64,000 nt of DNA from Lithodes maja (taxonomy: Eukaryota; Arthropoda; Malacostraca; Decapoda; Lithodidae), in assembly GCA_037953745.1 (NCBI GenBank), contig JBAKBP010001612.1:142506-206505 (forward strand), in the 5' to 3' direction. Positions 32,273-44,911 of the stretch are shown here, piece after piece. Numbering within the stretch: the first letter of the stretch is position 1; every line of letters begins with the position of its first letter. Made by a program: the position numbers and the translations under genes. Below the pieces are notes generated by a model. That model searched no databases. It saw only the letters and a program-made list of their open reading frames with translations, and was not told the origin of the DNA.

Positions 32273-32461
32273 GAGGTAGGTTATTGTTATATTAGGCACT
32301 GATTATTCGTTATCACAGGTGTTTATTATACTTTGGCCATCAAGTATTGTGTCTTGTGTCACTTTCACTTTGATAAATATGCTTTAGAGTGTCACTGTCA
32401 CTGATAATGCTCATTTTCACTCGATACCGTACATTTTATTAGTAATTGAGGTTGGTTATTG

Positions 32462-32740
32462 TTGTTGTTGTTGTTGTTGTTTTTCCCCAAGCTGCCTGGC
32501 CGAACAGCCCCAAGGCCCCGAGCAAGGCCAAGGCCATAACCGAGCGCCCCCACAGAACCCTCCCTGCCGACCACAATAAAGCCTGGGTGACCGAAGCCAC
32601 TCCATGGCGGGGAGCTGAGGAGGGTGCGGAAACGCCCGGGAAACCAAAGCCCCACCCAGGGCCCTGTGCCCCTCAGCAATTATGAAGAGAAAGTTGAGGG
32701 GCAAAGGAAAGATGTGACGCTTTGGTTTCCAATCTTGGTA
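32462..32740 (-). mobile_element. Short retroposon with (AAC)n tail, second copy
   Basis: Near-identical to 31994-32272 at the same position in the next tandem unit. It is therefore a duplicate by array expansion and not a second insertion. Confidence 0.75.
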
Positions 32741-33282
32741 GAGGTAGGTTATTGTTATATTAGGCACTGATTATTCGTTATCACAGGTGTTTATTATACT
32801 TTGGCCATCAAATATTGTGTCTTGTGTCACTTTCACTTTGATAAATATGCTTTAGAGAGTGTCACTGTCACTGATAATGCTCATTTTCACTCGTTACCGT
32901 ACATTTTATTAGCAATTGAGGTAGGTTATTGTTATATTAGGCACTGATTATTCGTTATCACAGGTGTTTATTATACTTTGGCCATCAAATATTAGGTCTT
33001 GTGTCACTTTCACTTAGTTATATGCTTTGTAAACGTTTTATATACAATTTATTGTGTCTTTTTTCACTGATTTCTATATTCCTATAGGTTCTAATCATAT
33101 GAATGTCACTTATTATATACATATGTGTCACTTTCACATATTATTATGGTGTAATTGTATTTGTATCAATTTTCTCATAATACATGACTTTTGTATAACA
33201 ATAAATTGGTTTACTTCCACTTTTTGCCTATATATATATACTGTACATATTGTCCTTTTCTTTGTCACTTTCACTATGATTA

Positions 33283-36155
33283 TTAGAACTCCTGCTTGGA
33301 GTGGTAATCAAAGAAGCACCCTATAGCACAGAGTGCCACCTTGCACTCCACACACTCCATGGTGGACTTTTTACCTGACCTCGCCCTCAGCCTGCTGTTG
33401 TAGCAGACATGGCACCGCTTCTGCTGCATTCTTCCTGATTCATTCTGAGGCAGGGAACCAAGCCTGTGCCTATTCATGTAATATGCACACTGCAAGCGGT
33501 CAGTAACGGCGGGCCCAGGATGTGCCACTGCCCTCTGTGGCGTACCATACTTCTCCAGGAGCTCCGTCAACACCTGCTTTTGGAACCTCCGCAGGCTATT
33601 GAACTTCATGGGTGTGTTCACATTCCGAAGCTTGTATATATTGTAGGCATTCAGAACTGACATGTCCACCATATGCAGAAAGAACTTTTTGTACCATCTG
33701 CACGAGGTACGCAGGCAGTCAATGAAGCCTATCTGCATGTCGGACTTGTCCACCAGCCTCATGTTGATGTTGTAGTCCAGGACAGCATCGGGCTTGGTCA
33801 CCCTGGGCCTGGGTGCGGCGGTCCACCTTGCCAGTCTCCACCATTTCACCCTTGTGGATGGTGCTCAGGAGGTTGACCTTCCGCTGGTCGTGCCAGTGGA
33901 TAGCCAGAATGGGCCCCGACTTCTTCCTGAACATATCACCTTTTTTGGTTTTTGGAGGGAAAGGTGGCATGCCCTTCCTTTTCCCTCGTACTGTGCCTAC
34001 AGTCCCCGTCTTGCACTCATGCAGGTACTTTGAGAGAGTGGGGGATGTGTAGTAATTGTCCGTGTAGAGGACGTGATTCTTGTGAAAGTAGCGGTCCATC
34101 ATGGCTTGCACCACTGCTCCGCCAAAACCAATGAGGGGGTCCACAAGCACGTCCCCTTCCTTCCCGCTGTAGACCAGGAAGTCCAGGACATAGCCAGTTT
34201 GGCAGTCGCACAGCACAAAGAATTTTATGCCAAAGCGGTCTTTTTGAGGGGATGTACTGCCGGAAGCTGAGTTTTCCCCGGAACAGCACAAGAGACTCAT
34301 CAATGACGACCTTGCGGAAGGGCTTGAAGTAGGAGGTGAAGCGTTCTCGCATCATCTCGTACAACGTCCTAATCTTCCACAGCTTGTCTGGGAGGTGGAC
34401 GTCAAGGTTGGTGACAAGATGGAGCGCTGCGAGGATATCAAGGTACCGGTCACGAGACATATATTTCCCGAAGGCAGGGGTGGATATGAGATCATTGGTG
34501 ATCCAATAGTCAGGCAACCTATGCTTCTTGACATGAGGCATTAGCATGGTGAGTGCCAGGAACACCATGAACTCTCTATGAGTCACTGGGGTCCACTGCC
34601 TCATGTGGCCCTTGGTCACCTTGCCCAAAAAGTGGACCTGGAATTGGTGCTGCTTATTTGTCTCTTTGACAACATAGCCTACCACCTCCTCATCAAAGAA
34701 GGCCTCAAATAGTTCGTGTGGTGGAGCATTGGGGCCTGCAGGAAAATTGGGGGTAATGCCTGAACCCTCCAGTACCTCATCAAAAGCTGGCACATCAGGG
34801 TTGTATCCATCCCCATCAACTACGTCTTGCCACTGAAAAACGAAGAATGGGTCTTGTCTACGCTGACGAGGAGCTCCAGCTGGTGGCCCAGCACGCCCAC
34901 GGCCAACTCGGGAGGCGCGCGCCCTAGGGCGGCGAGGGCGGCGGCCAGGGCGGTGGCCAGCACAACGGGCAGCACGACGCCGGGCCAAGCGGATGAGTCG
35001 AGGGTCGTCGATGTCCATATAGTCATCGTCAGAGTGGTCATCTTGCCCTGACGGTGGACCTATGTAATCATGGCCAGAGTTTTCAGAGAGGTGCCCTTCA
35101 TCATCAGTGGCCCCCACATAATCTGGCGGGGAACAAGTGATACGTGGGCGGCGTGTGGGTGGGCGAGGTGGGGAAGGAGTGGCAGGTGAGGCTGTGTCCC
35201 CCCGAGGTCCTGGGCTCCTTGGCCTGCGACGAGTGACAGAAAGCAATGCTTCACTGTCACTAGGCCCAGGTATTGGTGATGCGAGCTCAAAGACTTCGTC
35301 AGGAACATATGTTGACGGCTGGAGAGGTGGGGAGGACTGTGGGGAAAGTTGCGGGGCGTATGGCTGGGGCCGGCAGGGGTGGACGCCGCGGGAGCCTCGA
35401 ACAAAACTCGCTTACTTGTCTTTCCTTTTTTGGCATATTTGCTGCCTTTCCCCTTTTCGGCAGCAGTATGTCTCCTGTCGGGGGACCTAGGAGGCAAATA
35501 GGCCGAAAGTGGGGGATCCTCAACCCTTGGCAGTGGTGGGGGTGGTGGGGAAGAATGCGGGGCACCCGGGTCATCCGGGTCATCTTGGGTGGCGTGGGTA
35601 GATAAGGGAGACAATGGCGGGCGAGAAGGGTCACCACGCTCACCCTCTCTCACAGCCTCATCCTCACCAAGTATTTTGGCTTGTTCCCTAGCTGCCACGG
35701 CCGCCTTTTCAAGTATTTTCTTCTTATATAAGTGTAGCTTGAAAGGCGATTTAGCTGGCGAAGGGCTTGGGGTCGTGTCACTCATGCGAAACTTGGAGAG
35801 TGATCTTGAACTCTCCCACTCACTCACTCTCTCAAGTTCACCGTCTTGAGGTAAAACAGCTTCCTCAAAAGCTGGTACATCACCTTCATCACTCTCATGT
35901 TCTCTCGCAAATCCCAGGAATTGCTCTTCTTTGTCACTCTTATGGCCATAATCACTCGACTTATAATTACTGGAGTCGTCACTGCCTTCATCATCAACAA
36001 TATGCTTGGCATCAGCACGCTCATAAAGTCTCAATACCTCCGGGAGATAACACATTTAGGCGATGGCGTCGGGGTAAGGCGCGACGAACTAGCACGGGCG
36101 TCGTAGGAAGCACGGTATCGGACACAGCGGAATCACTATTTGGCGTACTATCCAT
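33283..36155 (-). pseudogene. piggyBac (PGBD-like) transposase, copy 2, broken
   Basis: Starts at ATG 36155 (MDSTPNSDS). Order: acidic and Pro/Ser-rich N-terminus; DDE_Tnp_1_7 core with VVIDESLVLFRGKLSFRQYI (first Asp), LYTDNYYTSPTL (second) and LVDKSDMQ (third); then a C-terminal cysteine-rich domain (RCHVCYN, ECVECKVALC, with His) of the cross-brace type that binds element ends in PGBD proteins; TAA near 33283. It is disabled by an 11-bp loss near 36031, frame changes near 35300-35400, a 2-bp loss near 34236 (present in copy 1) and a 1-bp gain near 33805. The catalytic Asp codons themselves are intact. Confidence 0.9.
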
Positions 36156-36395
36156 GATGGCGTCGGGGTAGATACTGATGCTGTGGCATAGTTTACGTCT
36201 GGTGGTGCCACCTACCCTCCCACGATACCAAAAATTTAGAAAGCACTCACGCAAGCAATGGGCGTTCAAGAGCCCTTCCGGGTTGCGCGGGCCAAGGTTT
36301 TTATGGGCATTAAAGAGCCCTTCCGGGGTGTAAGGGTTAAAAGCCTTAATAATACTCCCAACTTGCTGCAAATTGGCGCCTGGACCGCCAGTTAA

Positions 36396-37024
36396 CCTAA
36401 CAAGTGCGCATGGGGGTAATTGAAAACGTCCCCCTGTGCTGACGTATTTGAGGTGTTTCCGTCACTAAAATATTCATTGTACCATTAATAGCATTAATAA
36501 TTATCCATATGCGCCTATTATGGGTTGATTATAAAGGTATTAACCTGAAACAACAATAAAACGAGTGAAAACAGCGTTTGGATGGTCAAAATCGGAGATA
36601 TAGCCCGCGAGTTGTATAATGTATGGGTGAGGCAAGCTACTCTCCCGCCAATTTCCCCCAAGGCCACTGAGACACAGTCGATCGATACTCTCTCTCTCTC
36701 TCTTGCACTCGCTTGCCATCAGTGATGACAACACCCTGCTTGCAACTCGCTAAAGTTAGCACGAAAATATACCTCAGAATAAGGGAATAATAGGGAAAAT
36801 AGGTGATAACTGAAGGATAGGAGGAAAGTGGGGAAGGAGGGGAGGTAGAGGACTGAGATTTTGCATGGCCCAGGGGCCAAAAAAAAAAAAAAAAAAAAAA
36901 AAAAATAAATAAATTTTTTTTTTTTTTTTTGATGTCAAAAGTTGATTTTTTATTTTACTTACTCACAAGAGTCTTCCCGCAGTCCGCCGGGGGAACTCTT
37001 AAGAGTCTCCCTGCAGCTCCCGGG
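36396..37024. mobile_element. TTAA-flanked MITE in unit B
   Basis: Flanked by TTAA at 36392-36395 and 37025-37028; the empty site is seen in unit C at 44322-44325. The left end begins CCTAACAAG and the right end inverted begins CCCGGGAGC, so inverted-end similarity is weak. It contains a (TC)n run (~36690), an A27/T19 palindromic tract (~36881-36930) and two subterminal copies of AAGAGTCT..CC.GCAG. No coding capacity. Confidence 0.65.
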
Positions 37025-37611
37025 TTAAGGGTTAAATAAACTGCAGTTGCCTTTTATGTAACAAATAGCCTAGTGAATTATTACCCGGTATCACTGGATA
37101 TAATTACTCTGTAATTTTTTAGTCAGGTATAGCCTTTTAGAAAGGGAAAGAAAACTTGTCCTTGTTCCCTGGAAATTAATTAAAAATATATAATTAGTGA
37201 GAATACACTTAGTAGGTGAACCGGAAACTTCTAGAGTTTTGCCCAGTGAACTCACCTTAAAGATTACGTTTTTTTAGCCGAGTGAAGGGAGCAACAGGTG
37301 AGATGGTTAGGTCTACTATGGCCTTGAAATCTGGAATACTATTCATCTCCTGCTGTGGTTATCACTTGGCCGGGAGGGAACGTTCTACTTGTTGTCCAGA
37401 TTCTTCTCTGGTAACGCAGCGCATTACCTGAGCCTGTGAATCATACCAAGGAGTCAATGTTGCATAGTGAGATGGAAATAGTACTTGTTAGGCCTACTTA
37501 ACTTGGGCAAAAATAGGATCTAGCCTTGTATTGTTTACTTTAAATAAACTAATTAGATAGAAGTACTTATTTAAGCTCTCGTTTCTATCGTAAATCCGAT
37601 AGTATGTTAAT

Positions 37612-38364
37612 TACTGGTACCCGGGCCTGTCTCTAATATGGTATGACATCCTTATTATAGTATGACCAAGCCTAGAGTACCCGTCAATAATTTCCATTTG
37701 ATTCCATTATTGGAACCCTGGTTTGTCTTTATTAAAGTATGACAAAGCTTAGGGTACCCGGTAAAATAATATCTGTTTCTCTTACTGGTACCCGGACTTG
37801 TTCTTGTCATAGTATGACACGGCTTTGAGTAACCCAGCATCCATATGGTGGTCTCAATTTTTTCGGTACCCGGGCCTGTCATTGTGAAACTATGAACCAT
37901 GTCATGGTACCCGGCACTGTAATATCACCCGTCAATTATTGTTACCCGGGCATGTCTGTATAATGTTTAGACAAGGTCTAGAGTACCCGGGTCTTTCAAA
38001 AGAAAATATTGTAGAATAAACCATCGTCTTAACAGTCGTCAGAGTACCCGGTAAACTGGCTTACTGGTGCCCGGGTCTTGTTATGGCATTATGCTACAAC
38101 CCGGGAGCATTGGTACCCGGGTCTGTCATTGTTTTAACAGCCGCCAGGGTAACCGGCAATAGCCTATTTGTACCCGGGGCTGTCTTTATATTTGTTTTGG
38201 TATTATGATACCGCCCGGGAATATTGTTACCCGGGTCTGACATCGTCTAGAGTGACCGGCAATGGTCTACTTGTATCCGGGATGTTTTGGCATTATGATA
38301 CCACCCGGGAATATTGGTACCCGGGTCTGTCATCGTCCAGTATAGTCGGCAATAGCCTACTTGT
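37612..38364. repeat. GGTACCCGGG motif array, unit B, left part
   Basis: Same motifs and order as unit A, with small indels (for example an added GTCTAG near 37977). It resumes after the LINE at 39792-40016. Confidence 0.75.
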
Positions 38365-39791
38365 CAGTTTGACAAGTGTTGTGTGTAAACTAATGGAAAT
38401 GGTAATTAGAGAAGGAATAATGGAGCATATGAAATCAAACCAACTTTTCAGTGGGAGACAGTTCGGATTCTTGCCGGGGTGGTCGACAGTACTACAGCTA
38501 ATTAAGGTGGTAGATGATTGGATGCAAATTCTGGAGGATGGTGATGATATAGATGTGGTATATTGCGATTTTATGAAGGCCTTCGATAAGGTCCCACATA
38601 AAAGGTTAATAGAGAAAGTTAGAAGCTATAATATAGGGGAGAAATCTGTGAAATGGATAGAAGCCTTCCTGAAAGATCGGAGACAGAGGGTACTGGTGAA
38701 TGGAATAGGCTCGGGGTGGAGGGAAATTACAAGTGGGGTACCTCAGGGATCTGTGTTGGGACCACTACTGTTCGTTATATTTATCAACGACTTACCTGAA
38801 GTTATAACTAATGGAAGTGAGATATACCTGTATGCGGATGACACTAAGCTATATAGAAGAGTGAGGAGTAAGGAAGATGTGGGTTTGCTTCAAGGAGATA
38901 TGAAGGGATGGTCTGAACATTGGTTAATGCCTTTTCATCCAAAACAATGCAAGTACATGCAGATTGGGACAAGCAAGATAGACAAGGTAGGATACAGTAT
39001 GTATGAAGCGATGGAGGAAGTTAATGCAGAAAAGGATATAGGAGTAGTGATAGACAATAAGTTAAATTTCTCAGAACATTTAGTGGAAAAGATAAACAAA
39101 GCCAATAGAATTGTAGGGCTGATAAGGAGGACATTTGTGTCACTTGATGAAGAAATATTCAGGAATCTCTATACAGCGCTGGTTAGGCCGCACCTGGAAT
39201 ATGCAAACCAGGTGTGGGCTCCATATATGGTAAAGGATATAGAAGCAGTGGAGAAAGTGCAGAGGAGAGCTAGCAAGCTAGTACCAACGTTGAAGAACGC
39301 GGGCTAGGAGCAGAGGTTGAGGACACTGGGGCTTCCGACACTGGCATATAGGAGAAAGAGAGGGGATATGATAGAGACTTTTAAGATAGTGTCAGGAAAG
39401 TATGATGAGGATGTGTGTGAAGGTATCTTCTTGATGCGGGAGGGAACAAGAACGAGAGGACACTCTAAGAAAATTTACAAAGAATGAAATAGGCTTGAAA
39501 AGGCATAGAACTCATTTTGTGATAGAGTGGTAAATGAGTGGAACGCACTGCCCCAGTATGTAGTCGATTCCGAATCAATAAGGAAGTTTGACAGTAATCT
39601 TGATAAAGTATGGGGAAGACAAGATTTGAAGTTTGATTATAAAGCAAAAATACAGAATAGTAAAAATGTTGCGTCTGCTACCGCCGCCGCCAACACCGTG
39701 AACGACCGCAGCAGTGCAAGTACTGGCACTGAGCTGGATACACAGGCCTAGTTTGCCTTTTTCCAGAGGATATACTGTAAGATACTGTAAG
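38365..39791 (+). pseudogene. 5'-truncated LINE reverse transcriptase, unit B
   Basis: Same fragment as unit A. It keeps motif A as CDFMKAFD, so the first catalytic Asp is present here, together with LYADDTKLY. The frame stops at TAG 39305-39307, where A and C have a Tyr codon. The C-terminal VVNEWNALPQYVV piece (39530 on) is again out of frame. It inherits its insertion site from the ancestral unit. Confidence 0.85.
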
Positions 39792-40289
39792 TGACCGGCA
39801 ATAGCCTAATTGTACCCGGGGCTGTCATTATATTTGTTTTTGGCATTATGATGCCACCCGGGAATATTGGTAACCGGGACTGTCATCGTTTTAGCAGCCT
39901 CCAGAGTAACCTGCTATAGCCTTTATAGTATCACCCGGGAATACTGGTACCCGGGTCTGTCATAGTCTTGACAGTTTGTCAGAGTACCCGGCAAAAGTCT
40001 GCTGGTACCCGGCCTATCTTGTTGCTTTCAGTTATCTGTATTGCTCACATGAAAGCGCTGGTCCGCCGGGATTAAGAATTAAAATCTACAGTTGCGTTGT
40101 TGCCGGATTTAGTTCTTAAGTCACAAGATGAGATAAGGGTCAGTGTTTTACACTTAGGTAAGAAGTTATTATATAAGTAGCACATGGTACATTTCTGGGG
40201 AATGTAATTAACGTTAAGGGAAATAAGATTGTCTACTATTATTCAACTCTTCTTTTTCTTGAACGTTGGAGATATATTTATTATATATT

Positions 40290-43200
40290 AAGCTTGCCGA
40301 CCTAGCGTGTCCTGATGAGCATTGATTCTTGGATCTTTCTCATCTCCTGGTTCGCAAGTAGGACACCTAGTACGGATGGCTATCTCCCTGGCAGGAGGAA
40401 GTTTATCATGGATAGGAGTACTTTTTTCTTTTGTGCTGCTTTGGGTCGTACAATTATAAAGGTCATCGGGCACTCTCGATGTGTTAAGTGTGTTCCCTGT
40501 TTAGACCGATCTCGTTGTGGTTGGCTTTCCCAATCATGCCCCGAGTGTTCAGCCCTCCACAATGCTTATTTAAAACCACGCAGATAGTCGGTGCAAGACT
40601 ATTTTACTTCATATTCAGTCAGTGTAGGTAACGTACCGTTAGACGGTAGCCCGCAAAATCTTGACTATCGGATGACCATATATTCGAAGATTTGCTTCAA
40701 GGGGCGTCAGTTACTTCAGCCCCTGAGGGGTTTCTGCTCGTGAGTCTTCCTTCCGCCAACCCAAGCGACCTAGGACCTCAGATCCGCCGGACGCAACTCG
40801 GTGGTCTAGCCGGCAGGACAGGTCCCGCTCACCTAGACAATAGACCCAAGTCGCCTTCTGTTGAACAAGCGGCTAAGAGGTCTCGCTCTGATTTGACACC
40901 ACACTTTCTGCAGGTGATGACAAATCCAAGAAGAGTCGGTCTAGAACGTCCTCCTCCTCGTCGAAGACGGTGGCGCAGCCTCCACATAAACCGGTCAAAA
41001 CAGTCTTTGTCAGGCAGGGAGGCACTCAGAGACACATCTAGTCATGTCTCAGGCCAATTCACCGGTTTACCATTCCTCACAACCCGCACCCATGGCCTTG
41101 CCGGTATTGGGAAAGAAAAAGGGCAGCAGCATGTGTTCTAGCCGGCAGGAGCATTAGCTCTTCTACCCAGCCCGCCTCAGTTCAAGACCCTTCCGAGTAT
41201 TACGTACCGGATCTGAACTTTCGAGACCTTTCTGAGTTCGACGTTTTCGACGACTCACAAACAAGAACACAAGATTCGGGAAAGATGTAGTTACCGGGTG
41301 TACCACTACCGACATACAACATAAATCATCTATAAATACTTATAATAAAATAAATACTTATAAATCTATAATACTAGGTTAGGTTAGGTTAGGTTGTTTG
41401 GTTAGGGTAATGAATTTTTGTATCCAATGGCAGTCAAAATAGACGGGACCATGATGGGGTACACCCGGTAACTACATTCTTGCCCAAGATTCCGCTGCCC
41501 GGGTCGAAGAGTCTTGGTTGAAGGCTTTACCGGCCCCCACCCCCCTGACCCGGTCACCGGGATCTACTTTACACCACCAAGGTGTACACGCCGAAGAAAT
41601 GGCGTGTGGCCAACGTCCATCTTCACGGAATTCGGGAACGCAGGGCTCAGAAATGTCATAGCCCGCGTCCCAGTCAGACCAAGCAAGTGGGGTTTTTGTA
41701 GCGAGGGATCCATTATAGGAGTTAATTGATCTCATGAGACAGGTAAGAGATGAGCGACAGGTATCAGTTCCAGTACCAATAGCTCCGGGGGTGCGACCCC
41801 AAGGGCACGTACTTGTTCAACCTCGGGTTGATATATTTAACTTTACCTCCATCTACTGTCACTCCTGTCCGTTCCACTTTGGGGGCTACGGCATTCTTGC
41901 CGTCCAATCTGCAGTTGTTCTCGGATTTGCTTCCTCCCCCTTTTAATAAATCCATCCCTAGTAAAAAGGGCCTTCGGCCACTTTTATATGGGTTGGATGC
42001 ATCTTGGTCTGTAGTTAAGCCTTTACGCCCCGAGGTCACACAACCCACAGTCACGGGTGAGTCCCCTGTTCTGAAACATTGGGTTATCGAGGCAAATGAG
42101 GTTAAGCAATGAAGGGCCAAGAACCAATCTGGAGAGGTACTTGATGTTGTCGTCAGGGCCTTTCCTACATTTTGTATCCTGACTATTGTGTGTCCATGCT
42201 ATCTCCTGCCTTGCCTCCCGCTTCCGCCGGAAATTTATTTTTCCGACTGGACTAAGTTAGATGGGTTTAACGATTTAACGCTGTTACAGGGCTTGACCCC
42301 AGAATTAAATGCGATAACCTTCAGGGACCCTGCGGGGTCTTCACTAGTTCAGATGAAAAGGTGGGGAGTCAGGGCCGAGGGTTGCAAGGAGACAAGAGGC
42401 CCAGCTGTTTACCAGCACAATAACAAACAAAAGTAGTCATCTGCTTCCGCAAGAAGACCATCATTGGTTTTCAAATGCCGGTTGGCATGGCAGTAGGGAT
42501 ACCTCCATATAAGTTTTATTTTGGGGGGCCTCTAAACTTTCTTTATGCCAGTTACCTGAACTTTTTGTCCTATGACACAGGTTCAGATCGATAAAGACTA
42601 CAAGATGAGGCAGAAAGCCTGGAGACTGGCGTCCCAATGCTTACTCAGCCGCCAACTTACGGCCTCTCTGGCCAGGACGTCTGAGTCAGTAAAGGACGTC
42701 AATGCCCAGAAGGCTCTTTCTCTGACTAGGGTCCTTCTTCTCCAAAACTCCATTCAGTCTCTCCGCGACATCCGGCGGCTCTCTTTGAGGCGGTACGGGT
42801 CCGTAAAGACCTGAGGGGGTACTTGGTTAGCAGACGCCCTGCAGAGATAGGTGGAAGACAGATTTGATCAGATGTTTTCTCCAAAAACCTAGTCTCAGGC
42901 GATGCCTGGCGCATTGTCGATTTACTTCTGGACTCACAACCTGCCACTAATTCAAAGTTGAAGAGTGGGCAGTAGGTTAAAATTCTATATTTAATTCTAA
43001 GAGTTCCTTTCGTGGTCAATCCCAGTCATTTCAGTCATCAAAGAATTACACAGCCCCTGAGAATGGTGGGACGTCTAGTGGACAAGGCCGATCCAAGGGC
43101 AGAGGGGGTTGGTTTAGGGGTCAGTCTAAGGGTAAATCCAATAGTGATGGTAGCAAGGCCTCTCATCACCCCCTTTCTGACATTAGAGTCACAACCCTCC

Positions 43201-43450
43201 AGAGACACCACAAGGCTCCCTCACTGCCAGTGCCTAAGCAAGGTGAGTTGGAAACAAGAGTAGTACTGCCGGACAACACCAGTCATGCGACTGGCAACTT
43301 CCGAGATTGCCATCGGGCGTGGCCCCGGCGGACATGGGCAAGGACAGTCGTCAGCAAAAGCCTCTCCTGACGGTGGTCTCGGCGACCCCGTTTTATGTAT
43401 CCCCACAGACTTCAATCTTGTTGTTATTGAAGGTGGGATCCACCGTCAAA
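40290..43450 (+). pseudogene. DIRS-like Gag relic, unit B
   Basis: Counterpart of 27190-30330. The Cys cluster is read through here (CGA in place of TGA at ~40480), giving an 90-codon open stretch at 40315-40587. The remaining pieces match unit A with similar stops. Confidence 0.5.
41285..41477. mobile_element. Small MITE with 20-bp inverted ends, unit B
   Basis: Same element as 28182-28368, slightly longer because of one more GGTTA unit (41372-41395) and an extra base in the AT tract. Confidence 0.75.
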
Positions 43451-43529
43451 GAGATAGCCCAAGAAGCAGATTATTATCCCCATTCCTCTGTCACAGCCCA
43501 TTTTTCACATCCTGGTTGTTCCTGGCGCC

Positions 43530-44125
43530 AAAAAACGGGACAGTGTTTAGATGAGGCCGGTGAGCGACCTCTCTTTTCTCAACATCCATATTCACAATCA
43601 GTCGTTCGGGATGCTGACTGTGTATCAGATCAGATTGACACTCCCGCCGCAGGGCTGGCTGTGTTCCATTGATCTAACAGAAGCCTCTTGGCAGGTCCCA
43701 ATCAACAACAAATTTTCAAATGTATCTAACTTTGCGTAACGGGGATCAAACGTTTGTCTTTTAAAGTATGCCCTTTGGATTAAAATCTAGCACCCCGACT
43801 TTTTACAAAGTTAGTCCGACAGGCTTTGCTGCCATTACTCAAACAAGGGATCATTGTGTTCTAGTACCTAAACAATTGGTTAATGGTAGCACAATCCAAA
43901 ATGATCCACCTCCAACATGACGGTTCTGTTAGGACGTCTGAAGGTAAAACAAATTATTTTGGAAGGAAACAGGTACTTTCTGCTGTTACCAGCAGAAACA
44001 CAGACGAAAATTCCAACCTTAATCCACAACCTTCCGGCGGCTTGGGCGAAGCCAGGGGATTACACTCCTCCTCAGGGGCGTCATCTGCTCTCTAAAAGTG
44101 GGGGGGACATTCAGAGATAGATATA
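43530..44125 (+). pseudogene. DIRS-type RT N-terminal relic, unit B
   Basis: Counterpart of 30420-31015, with WLCSIDLTEASWQVPI at 43653-43700 and MPFGLKS near 43768. It ends at the unit junction without YLDD. Confidence 0.7.
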
Positions 44126-44911
44126 GGAAAAACAGGCGAGCGAAGCGAGCGATCAGCTGGGGGTTCGAGAACACAGGGAGGGTGAGTCAGTGGGCGGCGG
44201 TAGACCCTGGGAGTCGGACGTGTGGCCCTCTGCACTCCCGGCCATTTGCACTCTATTTTAACCCATTAAAAGCCTTAATAATGCTCCTAACTTGCTGCAA
44301 ATTGGTGCCCGGCGCCGCCAGTTAAGGGTTAAATAAACTGCAGTTGCTTTTTATGTAAGAAATAGCCTAGTGAATTATTACCCGGTATCACTGGATATAA
44401 TTACTCGGTATTTTTTTTAGTCAGGTATAGCCTTTTAGAAAGGGAAAGAAAACTTGTCCTTGTTCCCTGGAAATTAATTAAAAATATATAATTAATGAGA
44501 ATACACTTAGTAGGTGAACCGGAAACTTCTAGAGTTTTGCCCAGTGAACTCACCTTAAAGATTACGTTTTTATAGCCGAGTGAAGGGAGCAACAGGTGAG
44601 ATGGTTAGGTCTACTATGGCCTTGAAATCTGGAATACTGTTCATCTCCTGCTGTGGTTATCACTTGGCCGGGAGGGAACGTTCTACTTGTTGTCCAGATT
44701 CTTCTCTGGTAACGCAGCGCATTACCTGAGCCTGTGAATCATACCAAGGAGTCAATGTTGCATAGTGAGATGGAAATAGTACTTGTTAGGCCTACTTAAC
44801 TTGGGCAAAAATAGGATCTAGCCTTGTATTGTTTACTTTAAATAAACTAATTAGATAGAAGTACTTATTTAAGCTCTCGTTTCTATCGTAAATCCGATAG
44901 TTTGTTAATTA

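Larger units (their letters stand above)
31555..33035. repeat. ~175-bp tandem repeats inside piggyBac copy 2
   Basis: Five or so units, recognised by GAGGTAGGTTATTG at about 31630, 31805, 31980, 32448 (as GAGGTTGGTTATTG) and 32918, each with GTGTCACTTTCACTTTGATA and CACTGTCACTGATAATG. Two units are lengthened by an identical 279-bp insertion. Confidence 0.85.
31161..36336 (-). mobile_element. piggyBac-type DNA transposon, copy 2 (complete ends)
   Basis: Flanked by TTAA at 31157-31160 and 36337-36340. Ends are CCCTCCAGCCCCGGGG (left) and, inverted, CCCTTACACCCCGG (right). Units A (near 23848) and C (44266-44269) keep the single TTAA empty site. The 5176-bp element carries one broken transposase on the minus strand, with a 2.1-kb tail region rich in tandem repeats at its low-coordinate end. 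Confidence 0.93.
31056..44164 (+). repeat. Tandem unit B of ~7.29-kb array (with two later insertions)
   Basis: Spans 13.1 kb. Removing the piggyBac copy and the MITE, each with one TTAA, leaves about 7.30 kb, matching unit A. Same content and order as unit A, with scattered substitutions. Confidence 0.85.

Noticed and set aside
31930..32299. Open frames with poly-Asn or poly-Gln ends
   Set aside because: They are antisense readings of a (GTT)n tail and GC-rich retroposon, duplicated with it. No homology.
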